Translations under genes and position numbers: made by a program | Notes under the pieces: model-generated | The model's database searches: none | Told to the model about the DNA's origin: nothing | What the model saw: only the letters and a program-made list of their open reading frames with translations | Origin: Parashewanella hymeniacidonis | GTDB taxonomy: Bacteria; Pseudomonadota; Gammaproteobacteria; Enterobacterales; Shewanellaceae | Assembly (NCBI RefSeq): GCF_016900895.1 | Contig: NZ_JAFEUN010000045.1 | Coordinates: 1-34,460 of the forward strand | Direction of reading: 5' to 3' | DNA length: 34,460 nt | Part shown: one piece after another, positions 1-8,745 of the stretch | Layout: each line of letters opens with the position of its first letter | Numbering within the stretch: position 1 is the stretch's first letter

Positions 1-217
1 AATTCTTTGAGGCGCATTAGCGAAGGAATATCGGGATTCTTTCGAGCTAATGTAACAAAGAAGAATTGGCGCTGAAAAGTCCACGCAGTGCGAGTTGCAC
101 AGCTTGTTACTCTTCGTTGCCAGCGCTAACAATAGCTCACTATTGCCGCACACCGTCGCCTTGATTAACAAGTTGTGCATTCTCGCTGAAATCGAGCATC
201 TTCAGGTATCATGGTAT
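1..217 (-). repeat. MITE-like inverted-repeat element, class 1, copy A (cut by window edge)
   Basis: This is a reverse-orientation copy of the element seen complete at 17278-17541 and 20503-20769. The end at 196-217 matches the other copies (gcatcttcaggtatcat, then ggtata), with one G fewer in the terminal repeat. The other end lies outside the window: about 48 bp are missing compared with the full copies. It contains the same internal palindromes, for example the caatag/ctattg hairpin near 130-155. It lies 28 bp beyond the stop codon of the sensor kinase gene. It has no transposase and is not considered coding. Confidence 0.85.
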
Positions 218-245
218 ATGGTTTTTTCGTCACGAGTAATCATGA

Positions 246-3200
246 TTAATTTTCTCGATTTCTTTCGTAATAATTCTTTTGATAATAGGTCATCACAGCT
301 TTTCCTATCTCGGCTCTTAACTCTTGAGAAACGCTGGATTTAGAGATAAAGCCAACCTCCATTTGTTTGGCTAATCGCTCTAATGGCTTTGCTAACGTTG
401 CAGTGACTAAAATTGCCGGAACATATCCAAAGCTGTCCCGAAGAATTTCAATAAGTTCAAGTCCGTTTTCTGGATCATCCAGTTGATAATCCACGAGCAT
501 GATATCAATTTCATCTTTGTACTTTTTCGTATTTATTTTAGCTTCAGCCACAGAGTTCGAAGTAATAATCTTGCACCCCCATTGAGAAAGCAGACTTTGC
601 ATCCCTTGTGTAACTTGCCTTTCATTGTCAATACAGTGAACAGTTACGTCTTTTAAGTTAGCAAATGAACTTTCTCTTTTTTCTTCAGAGATATAACTTA
701 ATGAAAGAGGGACTAATACGCTAAAGTTACAACCTCTATCAGGCTCTGATTTTAAAAACAGTTGATGACCGAGCAGCTCACAAAAACCTTTAGCAATATT
801 AAGCCCTAAGCCTAGCCCTTCAGAACCATTCTTTTGTAGTTGGGTAAACTGCTCAAAAACAATATTTTGTTTTTCAAATGGTATACCCGGACCAGTATCG
901 ATGACTTGGATCTCAATAAAATCACCTTTACGGCGGCAGCCAAGTAGCAATCTTGAGTTTGGCGCATAGCGACAGGCATTACTGATAAAGTTCTGCAATA
1001 TACGCTTCAATAACTTAGGATCTGATTCCGCATAAAGTTCAGTCGGGACGAACTTAAAGAATATATTGGCGTTTTCGCATATGAGTTCGAATTCGTTATA
1101 TAAAGATAAGAATAACTCTTGAAGACTGATATCAGAAATTTGAGGCGTTATGCTGCCAGATTCAATTTGTGAAACTTCGTTCAAATCTTTGATTAAATCA
1201 TTGGCACTACTGATTGATGATTCTATTTGGCGGACTGTCTGCTGTTGGTTTTCTGACAAAGTCCGATCATAAGCCAAAGCTGAAACGAATAATCGTGCGG
1301 CAGAAACTGGCTGCATCAAATCATGGCTACAAGCTTTAAGGTAATTTGTTTTTTGTTTATGAGCAGAATGAATTGCCTGGTTAGCAATAGCTAAATCATG
1401 ATTAGATTTTGACAGTGCCGAGTTCGCACTTTTTAACTCTTCAGTTCGTTGCGAGACTAAAGATTCCAAGTCGAGATTTTTTTCTTTAAGTAGCTTCTCT
1501 GCTTGACGATAAATCGTCACATCAGTAAATGACATAACAAAGCCGCCACCAGGAATTGGATTACCTCTAATTCGTATAATTGTGTCATCAGCAAGAGAGC
1601 GCTCCGTGTTATGTATTGAGCCTTGCTTGATAAAGCTTATGCGTTTTTCTACTTGTTCATTTACTTCTGAAAGAGGAACCTTTCCTTGGTAAATCAGGTT
1701 GTGCCTCATTAATTCAGTAACAGGGCAGCCAATGTATACAAGATCTTCAGGGTAGTTAAATAGATCGAGGTAGGCTTGATTCCAAGCTACGATTTTTAAC
1801 TCTTTATCAATGACCGAAATGCCATCAGTAGCGTTTTCAATTGCACTTTGAAGTACATTTTGACTAAATTTTTGTTGACGGTCTTCCGCATGTTGAACGA
1901 AATAAGCCATCTCAGCGAGATCAATCTGGCGCCCTTCGAATATAGAAGATAGAACCAGTCTTGCAGATGTCGACCCCATGACACTGGCAAGTACCATTTC
2001 AGTATGGTTAATCAATTTATGATAAAGCTCTGTTTTATCAGCTATTTCGTTCTCTAATATTTTAAAATCTATATGTGCTTGTTTGGCTTTTTCGCTACCA
2101 ACAAATTTAGAAATAATAAGCAATAAATCATCAATAGAAATTTTATTGATTCCAGTACCTTTCAGTTGCTTAAATTCACGCTTATCAAAGAAATGCTCAA
2201 GTTGTACTTGTTCCTGAATGCTTTGACGACTGAGATAAGATAACGCAATAACGAACAATAAATTTGCAGCTAAAGATATAAGTGTTGCTAATGTGGTATG
2301 GCTTACTGAAACATCAATGAAAGGGTGCTGATAGAAACCTAAAGTGGGCAGTAAATTGAGTAATAGCCAAAGTCCAAAACCAATAAACATCCCTGAAAAT
2401 ACAGCAGCGAAGTTTGCTTTACGCCAAATAAAAGCAGCAAAAAATGCAGGGCCGATTTGCGCTATAGCACCAAACGCAATTTCTCCTAGGGTTGCCAGTT
2501 TCTCAGGCGGTGAGGTGAAGTACATTAAAAAACTGAGCGTTAAAATCAGTAATACTAAAATCTTGCGTACTACCAAAAAGTTACTTTTGAAGCCTTCAAA
2601 TGAATGTTGTTTAAACTTGTTTCTTTTCAGAATGGTAGGAAAAACAACTTCATTACTCAGCATTGTACTGATAGCAATGGTTGATACCACCACCATGGCA
2701 CTTGCAGCGGAAATTGTGCCAATAAAGCCGACAAGACTCATAAGAGCATGACCATTGAAGGCTGGAAGGAAAAGGACATATGCGTCAGGATCTAGGGCAT
2801 CTGAATATAACAATTTCCCTGCTTGTCCAAGCGGAATTGCAAATAACGCAAACAATAAGATATAGATTGGGAATAACCATCTTGATGTAGAGGTGACATT
2901 GGTGTCTTTTGCTTCAACGATTAAGGTTTGAAATTGTCGAGGTAAACATAAGAATGCTGAGAAAACGATAATAGATAATCCAAACCATGAAAACCACTGT
3001 GACCCAGACATTTGTGTGCTTTGAGGTTGATTGCTCGTTGCTTGCTGCCAGATCTCGATTGGAGAATCGAAAAGATAAAAGCTTACAAATATCCCAATAG
3101 CTAGGAAGGCGAATAGTTTAAGTACAGATTCAAAAGCAATAGCGATCATAATGCCTAAATGACGTTCGGTTACATCAACATTCCTAACACCAAAAAGTAT

Positions 3201-3713
3201 CGTAAAACCGGCCAGTAAACCTGTAACGATTAGCCCTAAAAATTCAGCAGGTAAAATGCTGTCTTGTCTTAAGAGGGTATATGAGTTGACTATCGCCTTA
3301 ATTTGCAAAGCCAAGTATGGAAGCGTACCGATTAAAATTGAAAATGATATTAAAACAGCTAGCTTTTGAGACTTGCCGAAACGATTTGCAAGTAAGTCAG
3401 CTATAGAAGTTGAGTTGAGCTTTAAGCTGACACGAATGACACGTTGAATGAAGTGCCAGCCGAAGATAAAGATGAGAACTGGAACAATATATATGGGTAA
3501 GAAAGAAAAAGCATTATTAGCCGCTTGACCTGAAATGCCTAAAAAGCTCCAAGATGTACAATAAACACCTAATGAAAGGGCGTATATGAATTTTTGCTGG
3601 GTATAAGATATTTTGTGGCGATGCTTATTTCCCCAGATTGCTAGCCCACTTAAGAGAACTGCATAAATAACGCTAACGGTGATTAAAAGCCAATTTGAAA
3701 ACACGGTAAGCAC
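246..3713 (-). CDS. Hybrid sensor histidine kinase with N-terminal sodium/solute symporter (SLC5) domain
   Basis: This 1155-residue membrane signalling protein starts with about 500 residues of PutP/SLC5-type transmembrane helices. A PAS domain follows (about 625-740, PAS_7-like), then a coiled coil (about 745-790). The HisKA domain has the phospho-acceptor His at about 797 in ACSHDLMQP. The HATPase has its N-box near 908-912, DTGPG near 939 and GLGLGL near 966. A receiver domain ends the protein, with the predicted phospho-Asp at about 1075 (MLVDYQL) and the conserved Lys in FISKSS. The layout matches the CrbS/MxtR/NahK group of symporter-fused kinases, in which CrbS controls acetate use in Vibrio cholerae. 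Its receiver suggests a phosphorelay to a separate regulator, which is not in this window. It is divergent from the porin/ABC/ligase cluster and is probably its sensor. The start is GTG, with aagga just upstream. Domain calls are firm; the ligand and target are inferred. Confidence 0.92.
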   Translation of the reverse strand: MLTVFSNWLLITVSVIYAVLLSGLAIWGNKHRHKISYTQQKFIYALSLGVYCTSWSFLGISGQAANNAFSFLPIYIVPVLIFIFGWHFIQRVIRVSLKLNSTSIADLLANRFGKSQKLAVLISFSILIGTLPYLALQIKAIVNSYTLLRQDSILPAEFLGLIVTGLLAGFTILFGVRNVDVTERHLGIMIAIAFESVLKLFAFLAIGIFVSFYLFDSPIEIWQQATSNQPQSTQMSGSQWFSWFGLSIIVFSAFLCLPRQFQTLIVEAKDTNVTSTSRWLFPIYILLFALFAIPLGQAGKLLYSDALDPDAYVLFLPAFNGHALMSLVGFIGTISAASAMVVVSTIAISTMLSNEVVFPTILKRNKFKQHSFEGFKSNFLVVRKILVLLILTLSFLMYFTSPPEKLATLGEIAFGAIAQIGPAFFAAFIWRKANFAAVFSGMFIGFGLWLLLNLLPTLGFYQHPFIDVSVSHTTLATLISLAANLLFVIALSYLSRQSIQEQVQLEHFFDKREFKQLKGTGINKISIDDLLLIISKFVGSEKAKQAHIDFKILENEIADKTELYHKLINHTEMVLASVMGSTSARLVLSSIFEGRQIDLAEMAYFVQHAEDRQQKFSQNVLQSAIENATDGISVIDKELKIVAWNQAYLDLFNYPEDLVYIGCPVTELMRHNLIYQGKVPLSEVNEQVEKRISFIKQGSIHNTERSLADDTIIRIRGNPIPGGGFVMSFTDVTIYRQAEKLLKEKNLDLESLVSQRTEELKSANSALSKSNHDLAIANQAIHSAHKQKTNYLKACSHDLMQPVSAARLFVSALAYDRTLSENQQQTVRQIESSISSANDLIKDLNEVSQIESGSITPQISDISLQELFLSLYNEFELICENANIFFKFVPTELYAESDPKLLKRILQNFISNACRYAPNSRLLLGCRRKGDFIEIQVIDTGPGIPFEKQNIVFEQFTQLQKNGSEGLGLGLNIAKGFCELLGHQLFLKSEPDRGCNFSVLVPLSLSYISEEKRESSFANLKDVTVHCIDNERQVTQGMQSLLSQWGCKIITSNSVAEAKINTKKYKDEIDIMLVDYQLDDPENGLELIEILRDSFGYVPAILVTATLAKPLERLAKQMEVGFISKSSVSQELRAEIGKAVMTYYQKNYYERNREN

Positions 3714-3792
3714 CTATCCTTAGGTTTTTATTATTTTTCATTACCATACCAGAAAACACAATTTAGGTGTAAGAGGATAGTCATCGACCAAA

Positions 3793-3816
3793 GTCGTACG
3801 ACCTGAGTCGTACGAC
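3793..3816. promoter_or_regulatory. Tandem perfect palindromes in the divergent promoter region, candidate operator
   Basis: Two identical 10-bp perfect palindromes, GTCGTACGAC, lie at 3793-3802 and 3807-3816. They are separated by 4 bp (ctga), so their centres are 14 bp apart. They sit between the kinase gene (start 3713, minus) and the porin gene (start 3897, plus). This is a typical position and form for a dimeric regulator, plausibly the LuxR/NarL-type response regulator partner of such a kinase. The identity of the binding protein is inference. Confidence 0.6.
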
Positions 3817-3896
3817 GGATTGTCAATTGTTGATTGTTCACTTTTTCTTCAAGGTATATCTCAGATGGTATTAACCAATAAAGGGAAGACCTTGAA

Positions 3897-4928
3897 ATGA
3901 AAACTCTAACAAAAACGCTCATAGCGACTTCAATTCTTGCTGCAGGGAGCGCACATGCTGGTTTTAAGATTGACATCAACGATGACAGCAACATTACGTT
4001 TGGTGGTTACATAAAAGTAGATACACGCTTTGTCTCTGGTGACATTGAATATCGTGATTTTTGGATTGGTAACGGTGTTCGTATGGATGAGGACAAGAGT
4101 CAATTCCGTATTTTTGCCGACGAAACACGCTTTAATACTAAGTATGTTAATGGCGATTTAATGGGCTTCATTGAAATGGACTTCCTTGGTGGCGGCGGTA
4201 ACCAAATTGTTTCAAACTCTTCTAAACCTCGTATTCGTCATGCTTTTATTAAATACAAAGATTTTTTAGCAGGCCAAACTTGGACCACGTTCATGAATAC
4301 TTCCGCTATTCCTGAAACTGCAGATTTTGCGGGTGCTACAGTGGGACTCGCCTTTATTCGACAAGGTATGCTTCGTTACAGCACAAATGGCTTTCAAATT
4401 GCTCTAGAAAACCCTGAAAGCTGGGGCGGAGACACTTCAAAAGATTCAGTGCCAGATGTGATTGGTCGATACGATTTTAAAGGTGATTGGGGCACGGTTT
4501 CTTTTGCTGGTCTAGCTCGTGAGCTTGTGACAGAAATGGGCCATAAAGAAATGGCATTAGGTGGTTCTGTAGCCGGTAAGATAATGGTTGGCGAGAAGGA
4601 CGACTTTAAATTCCAAGCTCACTTTGGTGAAGTGGGTCGCTATATCGGTGTCGGTGCATCAAGAGATGTGATCGGTGAAGAAATAGAAGATGTGACTTCT
4701 TTCTTAGGTGCGTATCGTCATTTTTGGACGGATACCATGCGCTCCAATGTTTTTTACGGAAAAATCACTACAGATGTTCAAGATATTGACCGCGACCAAT
4801 GGGGCGTAAACATATTTGAGGACATTACAAAACAATTGACAGTAGGCTTTGAAGTTGGGCAATTCAAGATGAAAAACCCAGATGCTGATTCATTCTATGG
4901 GCAGCTCTCCCTTCGTTACATGTTGTAA
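3897..4928 (+). CDS. DcaP-like outer membrane porin
   Basis: This 343-residue protein has a clear Sec signal peptide ending ...AGSAHA, with cleavage before GFKIDIND. The mature part is rich in alternating beta strands and ends in an aromatic/Leu beta-signal (LSLRYML). The segments FGGYIKVDTRF, SQFRIFADETRF, RIRHAFIKYKDFLAGQTWTTF and DFAGATVGLAFIRQ resemble the DcaP trimeric porin family, whose Acinetobacter member passes dicarboxylates. It probably lets the ABC transporter's substrate cross the outer membrane. The start ATG has a gggaaga ribosome site. A strong terminator follows the gene, so much of its mRNA probably ends there while some transcription continues into the ABC genes. The family call is by motif resemblance; the substrate is unknown. 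Confidence 0.8.
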   Translation: MKTLTKTLIATSILAAGSAHAGFKIDINDDSNITFGGYIKVDTRFVSGDIEYRDFWIGNGVRMDEDKSQFRIFADETRFNTKYVNGDLMGFIEMDFLGGGGNQIVSNSSKPRIRHAFIKYKDFLAGQTWTTFMNTSAIPETADFAGATVGLAFIRQGMLRYSTNGFQIALENPESWGGDTSKDSVPDVIGRYDFKGDWGTVSFAGLARELVTEMGHKEMALGGSVAGKIMVGEKDDFKFQAHFGEVGRYIGVGASRDVIGEEIEDVTSFLGAYRHFWTDTMRSNVFYGKITTDVQDIDRDQWGVNIFEDITKQLTVGFEVGQFKMKNPDADSFYGQLSLRYML

Positions 4929-4937
4929 ATACAAGAT

Positions 4938-4973
4938 GCCTGAGGCAGTTGTTTTTGTCTCAGGCTTTTTTCT
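4938..4973 (+). terminator. Rho-independent terminator after the porin gene
   Basis: A perfect 7-bp stem, gcctgag/ctcaggc (4938-4944 and 4959-4965), is followed directly by a run of six T. It starts 10 bp after the porin stop codon. It would separate high porin expression from the downstream ABC/ligase operon. Confidence 0.85.
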
Positions 4974-4984
4974 GTAACTCAACT

Positions 4985-5024
4985 TAGATACTCAGTTTCC
5001 CCTGAATTTCTCGCTGAGTATCTA
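4985..5024. promoter_or_regulatory. 11-bp perfect inverted repeat upstream of the ABC operon
   Basis: TAGATACTCAG (4985-4995) and CTGAGTATCTA (5014-5024) form a perfect inverted repeat with an 18-bp spacer. It ends just before the aaaggag ribosome site of the first ABC gene (ATG at 5044). No T-run follows, so it is not a standard terminator. It may be an operator or an mRNA leader stem; the sequence does not decide which. Confidence 0.5.
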
Positions 5025-5043
5025 GGATAAAGGAGTAAAGCCA

Positions 5044-5853
5044 ATGTCAGAGTCCATTCTCCAAGTAGAAAATATATCCCTCGCTTTTGGCGGTGTTAAA
5101 GCATTAACTGACGTTAGTTTTGATGTACCCAAAGGTTCTGTTTTTTCAATTATCGGTCCAAACGGGGCGGGTAAAACCTCGATGCTGAATTGTATTTCAG
5201 GTCGATACCAACCTAATAGCGGTAACATTAAGTTTAATGGTCAAAATGTCACTCATTTAAAACCTAATGATCGTGCCGATCTCGGCATTGGCCGTACTTT
5301 CCAAAATTTAGCCTTATTCGGCCATATGACCGTGCTTGATAACATCATGGTTGGCCGTCATCACCTGATGAAAAACAACTGGTTAACAGGCCCACTTTAC
5401 TGGTTTTCTGGTGCACAAACTGAAGAATTAGCGCATCGTAATGAAGTCGAAAAAATCATCGATTTTCTAGAAATTACTCATGTCAGAAAATCAATTGCAG
5501 GTAATTTATCTTACGGTTTACGCAAACGTGTCGAGCTTGCACGTGCTATGGCGTTGAAACCAAAACTTATCTTGCTGGATGAACCTATGGCTGGGATGAA
5601 CCTCGAAGAAAAAGAAGACATGGCGAGATACATCCTTGAGCTCAATGAAGAGTTTGGCGTCACGATTGTGATGATTGAACATGATATGGGTGTTGTGATG
5701 GATATTTCACACAAAGTCATGGTGTTGGACTTTGGTAAAAAACTCATTTGTGATTTACCAGAAAAGGTCATGGATGATCCTCATGTGAAACAAGCTTACT
5801 TAGGCATAGAAGATGATGCCATTCTTGATAAAGAATTAGAGGAGGCATGTTAA
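5044..5853 (+). CDS. LivG-type ABC transporter ATPase
   Basis: This 269-residue cytoplasmic ATPase belongs to the branched-chain amino acid/HAAT transporter class. Walker A is GPNGAGKTS (38-46), the signature is LSYGL (155-159), Walker B is LILLDEP (175-181) and the H-loop His is at 213. The longer stretch between the Q-loop and the signature (about 105-140) is usual for LivG rather than LivF. The signature lacks the second Gly (LSYGL instead of LSGGQ), which is common in this subfamily. A strong aaaggag site precedes the ATG. The gene overlaps the ligase at TAATG, so the two are translationally coupled. It should pair with the LivF-like ATPase at 11218 to power the two permeases. Confidence 0.93.
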   Translation: MSESILQVENISLAFGGVKALTDVSFDVPKGSVFSIIGPNGAGKTSMLNCISGRYQPNSGNIKFNGQNVTHLKPNDRADLGIGRTFQNLALFGHMTVLDNIMVGRHHLMKNNWLTGPLYWFSGAQTEELAHRNEVEKIIDFLEITHVRKSIAGNLSYGLRKRVELARAMALKPKLILLDEPMAGMNLEEKEDMARYILELNEEFGVTIVMIEHDMGVVMDISHKVMVLDFGKKLICDLPEKVMDDPHVKQAYLGIEDDAILDKELEEAC

Positions 5854-7835
5854 TGAAACACAAGGACATGCTCAAAGAGCATAAAAGATACATAACCAGT
5901 CTAAATACTTTCCCTAAAATTTTGCGGTATAACGCCGCACACTGGCCGAACGATGTTGCCATGCGTGAGAAAGAGTTCGGGATTTGGAACGAATTCACCT
6001 GGAAAGATTACCATCACCGTGTGGAGTGGATGGCTCTGGGTTTAACACATCTTGGCATTCAAAAGGGTGAAACCATTGCGTTACTTGGTGATAATCGTCC
6101 TGAATGGGTATGGGGGGAGATTGCCGCACATGCAATGGGCTGTTATTCATTGGGTGTTTACCAAGATTCTATGCATGAAGAGGTAGCGTTTCTACTCAAC
6201 CACAGTAAAGCATCGGTCGTTATTGCTGAAGATGAAGAACAATGCGATAAGTTATTGGAACTCGGTGATGATGTTCCGACATTAAAATACATCGTTTATT
6301 GTGATCCAAAGGGGATGCGCAAATATGATGATGAACGTCTGATTGATATCGAAGATTTGTATCGTATGGGACGCGACTATGAATCTATGCACCATGATCA
6401 TTATGATCAAATGGTTGATGCAACAGATCCAGAAGAAATATCTATCTACTGTACTACGTCAGGTACGACTTCACGCCCTAAAATCGTTTTACTCAACAGT
6501 GGTAACTTTATTGAACATTGCTGTTCATACCTTCGTGCCGACCCTCGTCAAGCGGGTGATAATTATGTGTCTGTTCTGCCATTGCCTTGGATTATGGAGC
6601 AGGTCTATGTTGTCGGGCAATCACTGATATCACGTCAAATTGTTAATTTCGTAGAAGAACAAGAAACCATGATGGCTGATCTTCGTGAAATTGGACCGAA
6701 TTTTGTGTTGCTTGCTCCTAGAGTGTGGGAAGGCATTTTAGCGGATGTTCAAGCTAGAATGATGGATTCAACACGTCTAAAACGTTGGATATTTGAGTTC
6801 TCTCTTAATCGAGCTGCAAAAGCGTTAGATAAAGGTAAAAAGTCGTTTTTAGCTGAAGTCCTACTTAACAAAGCACTTAAAGACCGCCTTGGCTTCTCGT
6901 TCTTAACCTCAGCGGCAACGGGTGGCGCAGCAATGGGACCAGATACGTTCCGTTTCTTCCAAAGTATTGGTGTGCCACTTCGTCAACTTTACGGACAGAC
7001 TGAAATGGCGGGAGCCTACACCATTCACGAAGAAACTGACGTTGATTACGATTCGGTAGGTGTGGCATTCGATACAGCCAATCTGAAAGTCATTAATGCA
7101 GATGATCAAGGATTAGGTGAAGTTGTATCCAAAACCGTGGGTATGTTCAAAGGTTATTTGAATGATCAAGATTCGTATGATGAAGATGTAAAAGACGGTT
7201 GGATGCACACCGGTGATGCTGGCTATTTTAAAGATAATGGGCACTTGGTGGTGATTGACCGTATTAAAGATTTAGCTAAAACCAGTAACGGGTTGCAGTT
7301 TTCGCCTCAATATATTGAAAACAAATTGAAGTTTTCATCTTTCATTGGTGAAGCCGTCATCCTTGGTAAAGCACGACCTTATCTCTCAGCCATTTTGTGT
7401 ATTCGCTACAGCATTGTTTCTAAATGGGCGGAACAAGCTGGCTATGCGTTCACTAACTACACCAACTTATCTACGCTTCCTGAAGTGTATGAAAAACTTA
7501 TGAGCGAAGTGGAAAAGGTGAATGAAACGTTGCCAGAAGCTCAAAAAATCAGAAAATTTGTACTGCTTTATAAAGAGTTAGATGCCGATGATGGCGAGTT
7601 AACACGTACACGTAAAGTAAGGCGTGGTGTGATAGCCGATAAATACGGTGACATTATCGATTCGATTTATCAAGGCGATGAGCACGTTGATGTCGATACC
7701 ATGATCACTTTCCAAGATGGCAGTAAGACTCGAATTCACACTCAGTTAAAAGTAGCGAATGTTTTGCCTGTTGATGACTTTGAGCATTCTGAGATTGATA
7801 ACGCAGTAACTAGTGATACGAGGATTGCATCATGA
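5853..7835 (+). CDS. AMP-dependent acyl-CoA ligase (long-chain fatty acyl-CoA synthetase type)
   Basis: This 660-residue adenylate-forming enzyme should activate a carboxylic acid to its CoA thioester. The P-loop (about 198-212) reads CTTSGTTSRPKI, with Ser where Gly is usual. The A5 motif is YGQTEMAG (about 380), A7 is HTGDAGY (about 452) and A8 is DRIKDLAK (about 469). The likely catalytic Lys region LTRTRKVRR is near 586, as in the long-chain/bubblegum group. Two starts are possible. I chose the ATG at 5853 because the GGAGG at 5841-5845 lies 7 bp before it; the ATG at 5847 would be only 1 bp away. The gene is embedded between ABC genes, overlapping LivG (TAATG) and LivH (ATGA), so uptake and activation are probably linked. 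The exact acid is unknown. Confidence 0.9.
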   Translation: MKHKDMLKEHKRYITSLNTFPKILRYNAAHWPNDVAMREKEFGIWNEFTWKDYHHRVEWMALGLTHLGIQKGETIALLGDNRPEWVWGEIAAHAMGCYSLGVYQDSMHEEVAFLLNHSKASVVIAEDEEQCDKLLELGDDVPTLKYIVYCDPKGMRKYDDERLIDIEDLYRMGRDYESMHHDHYDQMVDATDPEEISIYCTTSGTTSRPKIVLLNSGNFIEHCCSYLRADPRQAGDNYVSVLPLPWIMEQVYVVGQSLISRQIVNFVEEQETMMADLREIGPNFVLLAPRVWEGILADVQARMMDSTRLKRWIFEFSLNRAAKALDKGKKSFLAEVLLNKALKDRLGFSFLTSAATGGAAMGPDTFRFFQSIGVPLRQLYGQTEMAGAYTIHEETDVDYDSVGVAFDTANLKVINADDQGLGEVVSKTVGMFKGYLNDQDSYDEDVKDGWMHTGDAGYFKDNGHLVVIDRIKDLAKTSNGLQFSPQYIENKLKFSSFIGEAVILGKARPYLSAILCIRYSIVSKWAEQAGYAFTNYTNLSTLPEVYEKLMSEVEKVNETLPEAQKIRKFVLLYKELDADDGELTRTRKVRRGVIADKYGDIIDSIYQGDEHVDVDTMITFQDGSKTRIHTQLKVANVLPVDDFEHSEIDNAVTSDTRIAS

Positions 7836-8725
7836 ATACGGATTTACTATTACAACTGATCACTAATGGCCTTATCGTCGGCTTGCTTTATGGTGTCGTC
7901 GGCATGTGTTTTGTGTTGGTTTATAAATCAACACAGATTGTCAACTTTGCACAAGGTGAGTTTCTACTTCTAGGTGCATGGGTTTGTTGGGCTTTCCTTG
8001 TCTATATGCAAATCCCATTCTTCTTAGGCTTTATTTTCACCATGATATTCATGGCACTGTTCGGTGTTTTACTGCAGATGATAGTGCTCAGGCCGATGAT
8101 TGGTGAGCCAATTATCTCCGTCATCATGGTGACGATTGGTCTATCTATTTTTTTCCAAGCACTCACAAAGTGGATATTTGGGGTTGCACCTCAAAGCTAC
8201 CCGAAAGTATTTGAAGCAGATTCAGTGAACATTCTAGGGCTGAACATTGAGCCTGCATACTTGATGAGTACGGTCATCGCTCTGATGATCATGGTTGGCT
8301 TTTACTTCTTCTTTAAACATTCAAAGCATGGATTAGCCATGCGTGCAACAGCATTTGATCAACAAGCGGCTCAAAGCCTTGGTATATCAGTAAAGCAAGT
8401 GTTTGCCATGAGTTGGGGAATTGCGGCAACCGTTTCTGCGACAGCGGGCGTTGTGATGGGAATGGTAAATGGTGTCTCTGACTCGCTATCTGTAATGGGG
8501 ATAAAAGTTTTCCCTGCGGTAATTCTTGGTGGTCTCGATTCAATTGTGGGTGCCATTGTCGGTGGTTTAACCATTGGTGTTCTCGAAAACTTAGCTGAGT
8601 TCTTTGACAGCCAGTATTTCCATATTGGCAACATGTATGACATTGCACCATTTTACGTATTACTGATCATTCTTTGGTTTAAGCCTTATGGCTTATTTGG
8701 TACCAAAGACATCGAACGTATTTAG
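7832..8725 (+). CDS. LivH-type ABC transporter permease
   Basis: This 297-residue inner membrane protein has about eight hydrophobic helices and belongs to the BPD_transp_2 family. Features typical of LivH are GLLYGVVGMCFVLVYKST near the N-terminus, NFAQGEF at about 35-41, and RATAFDQQAAQSLGI, the cytoplasmic coupling segment, near 170-185. The C-terminal VFPAVILGGLDSIVGAIVGG motif is also characteristic. Its ATG overlaps the end of the ligase gene by 4 bp (ATGA). It should form the channel with the LivM-like protein that follows. Confidence 0.93.
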   Translation: MNTDLLLQLITNGLIVGLLYGVVGMCFVLVYKSTQIVNFAQGEFLLLGAWVCWAFLVYMQIPFFLGFIFTMIFMALFGVLLQMIVLRPMIGEPIISVIMVTIGLSIFFQALTKWIFGVAPQSYPKVFEADSVNILGLNIEPAYLMSTVIALMIMVGFYFFFKHSKHGLAMRATAFDQQAAQSLGISVKQVFAMSWGIAATVSATAGVVMGMVNGVSDSLSVMGIKVFPAVILGGLDSIVGAIVGGLTIGVLENLAEFFDSQYFHIGNMYDIAPFYVLLIILWFKPYGLFGTKDIERI

Positions 8726-8745
8726 GGCATCGAAGGAGAAGAATT

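Noticed and set aside
95-343. Open frame of 82 codons at the left edge, and similar frames at 17317-17562, 20445-20627 and 20542-20787
   Set aside because: All lie in copies of the class 1 element and run on into different flanking DNA. They reflect the repeat's palindromic sequence, not a gene.
2344-2751. Long antisense open frames, also at 13688-14095, 8313-8651 and 6343-6627
   Set aside because: Each lies fully within a confident gene in another frame and has low-complexity or biased composition without family motifs.
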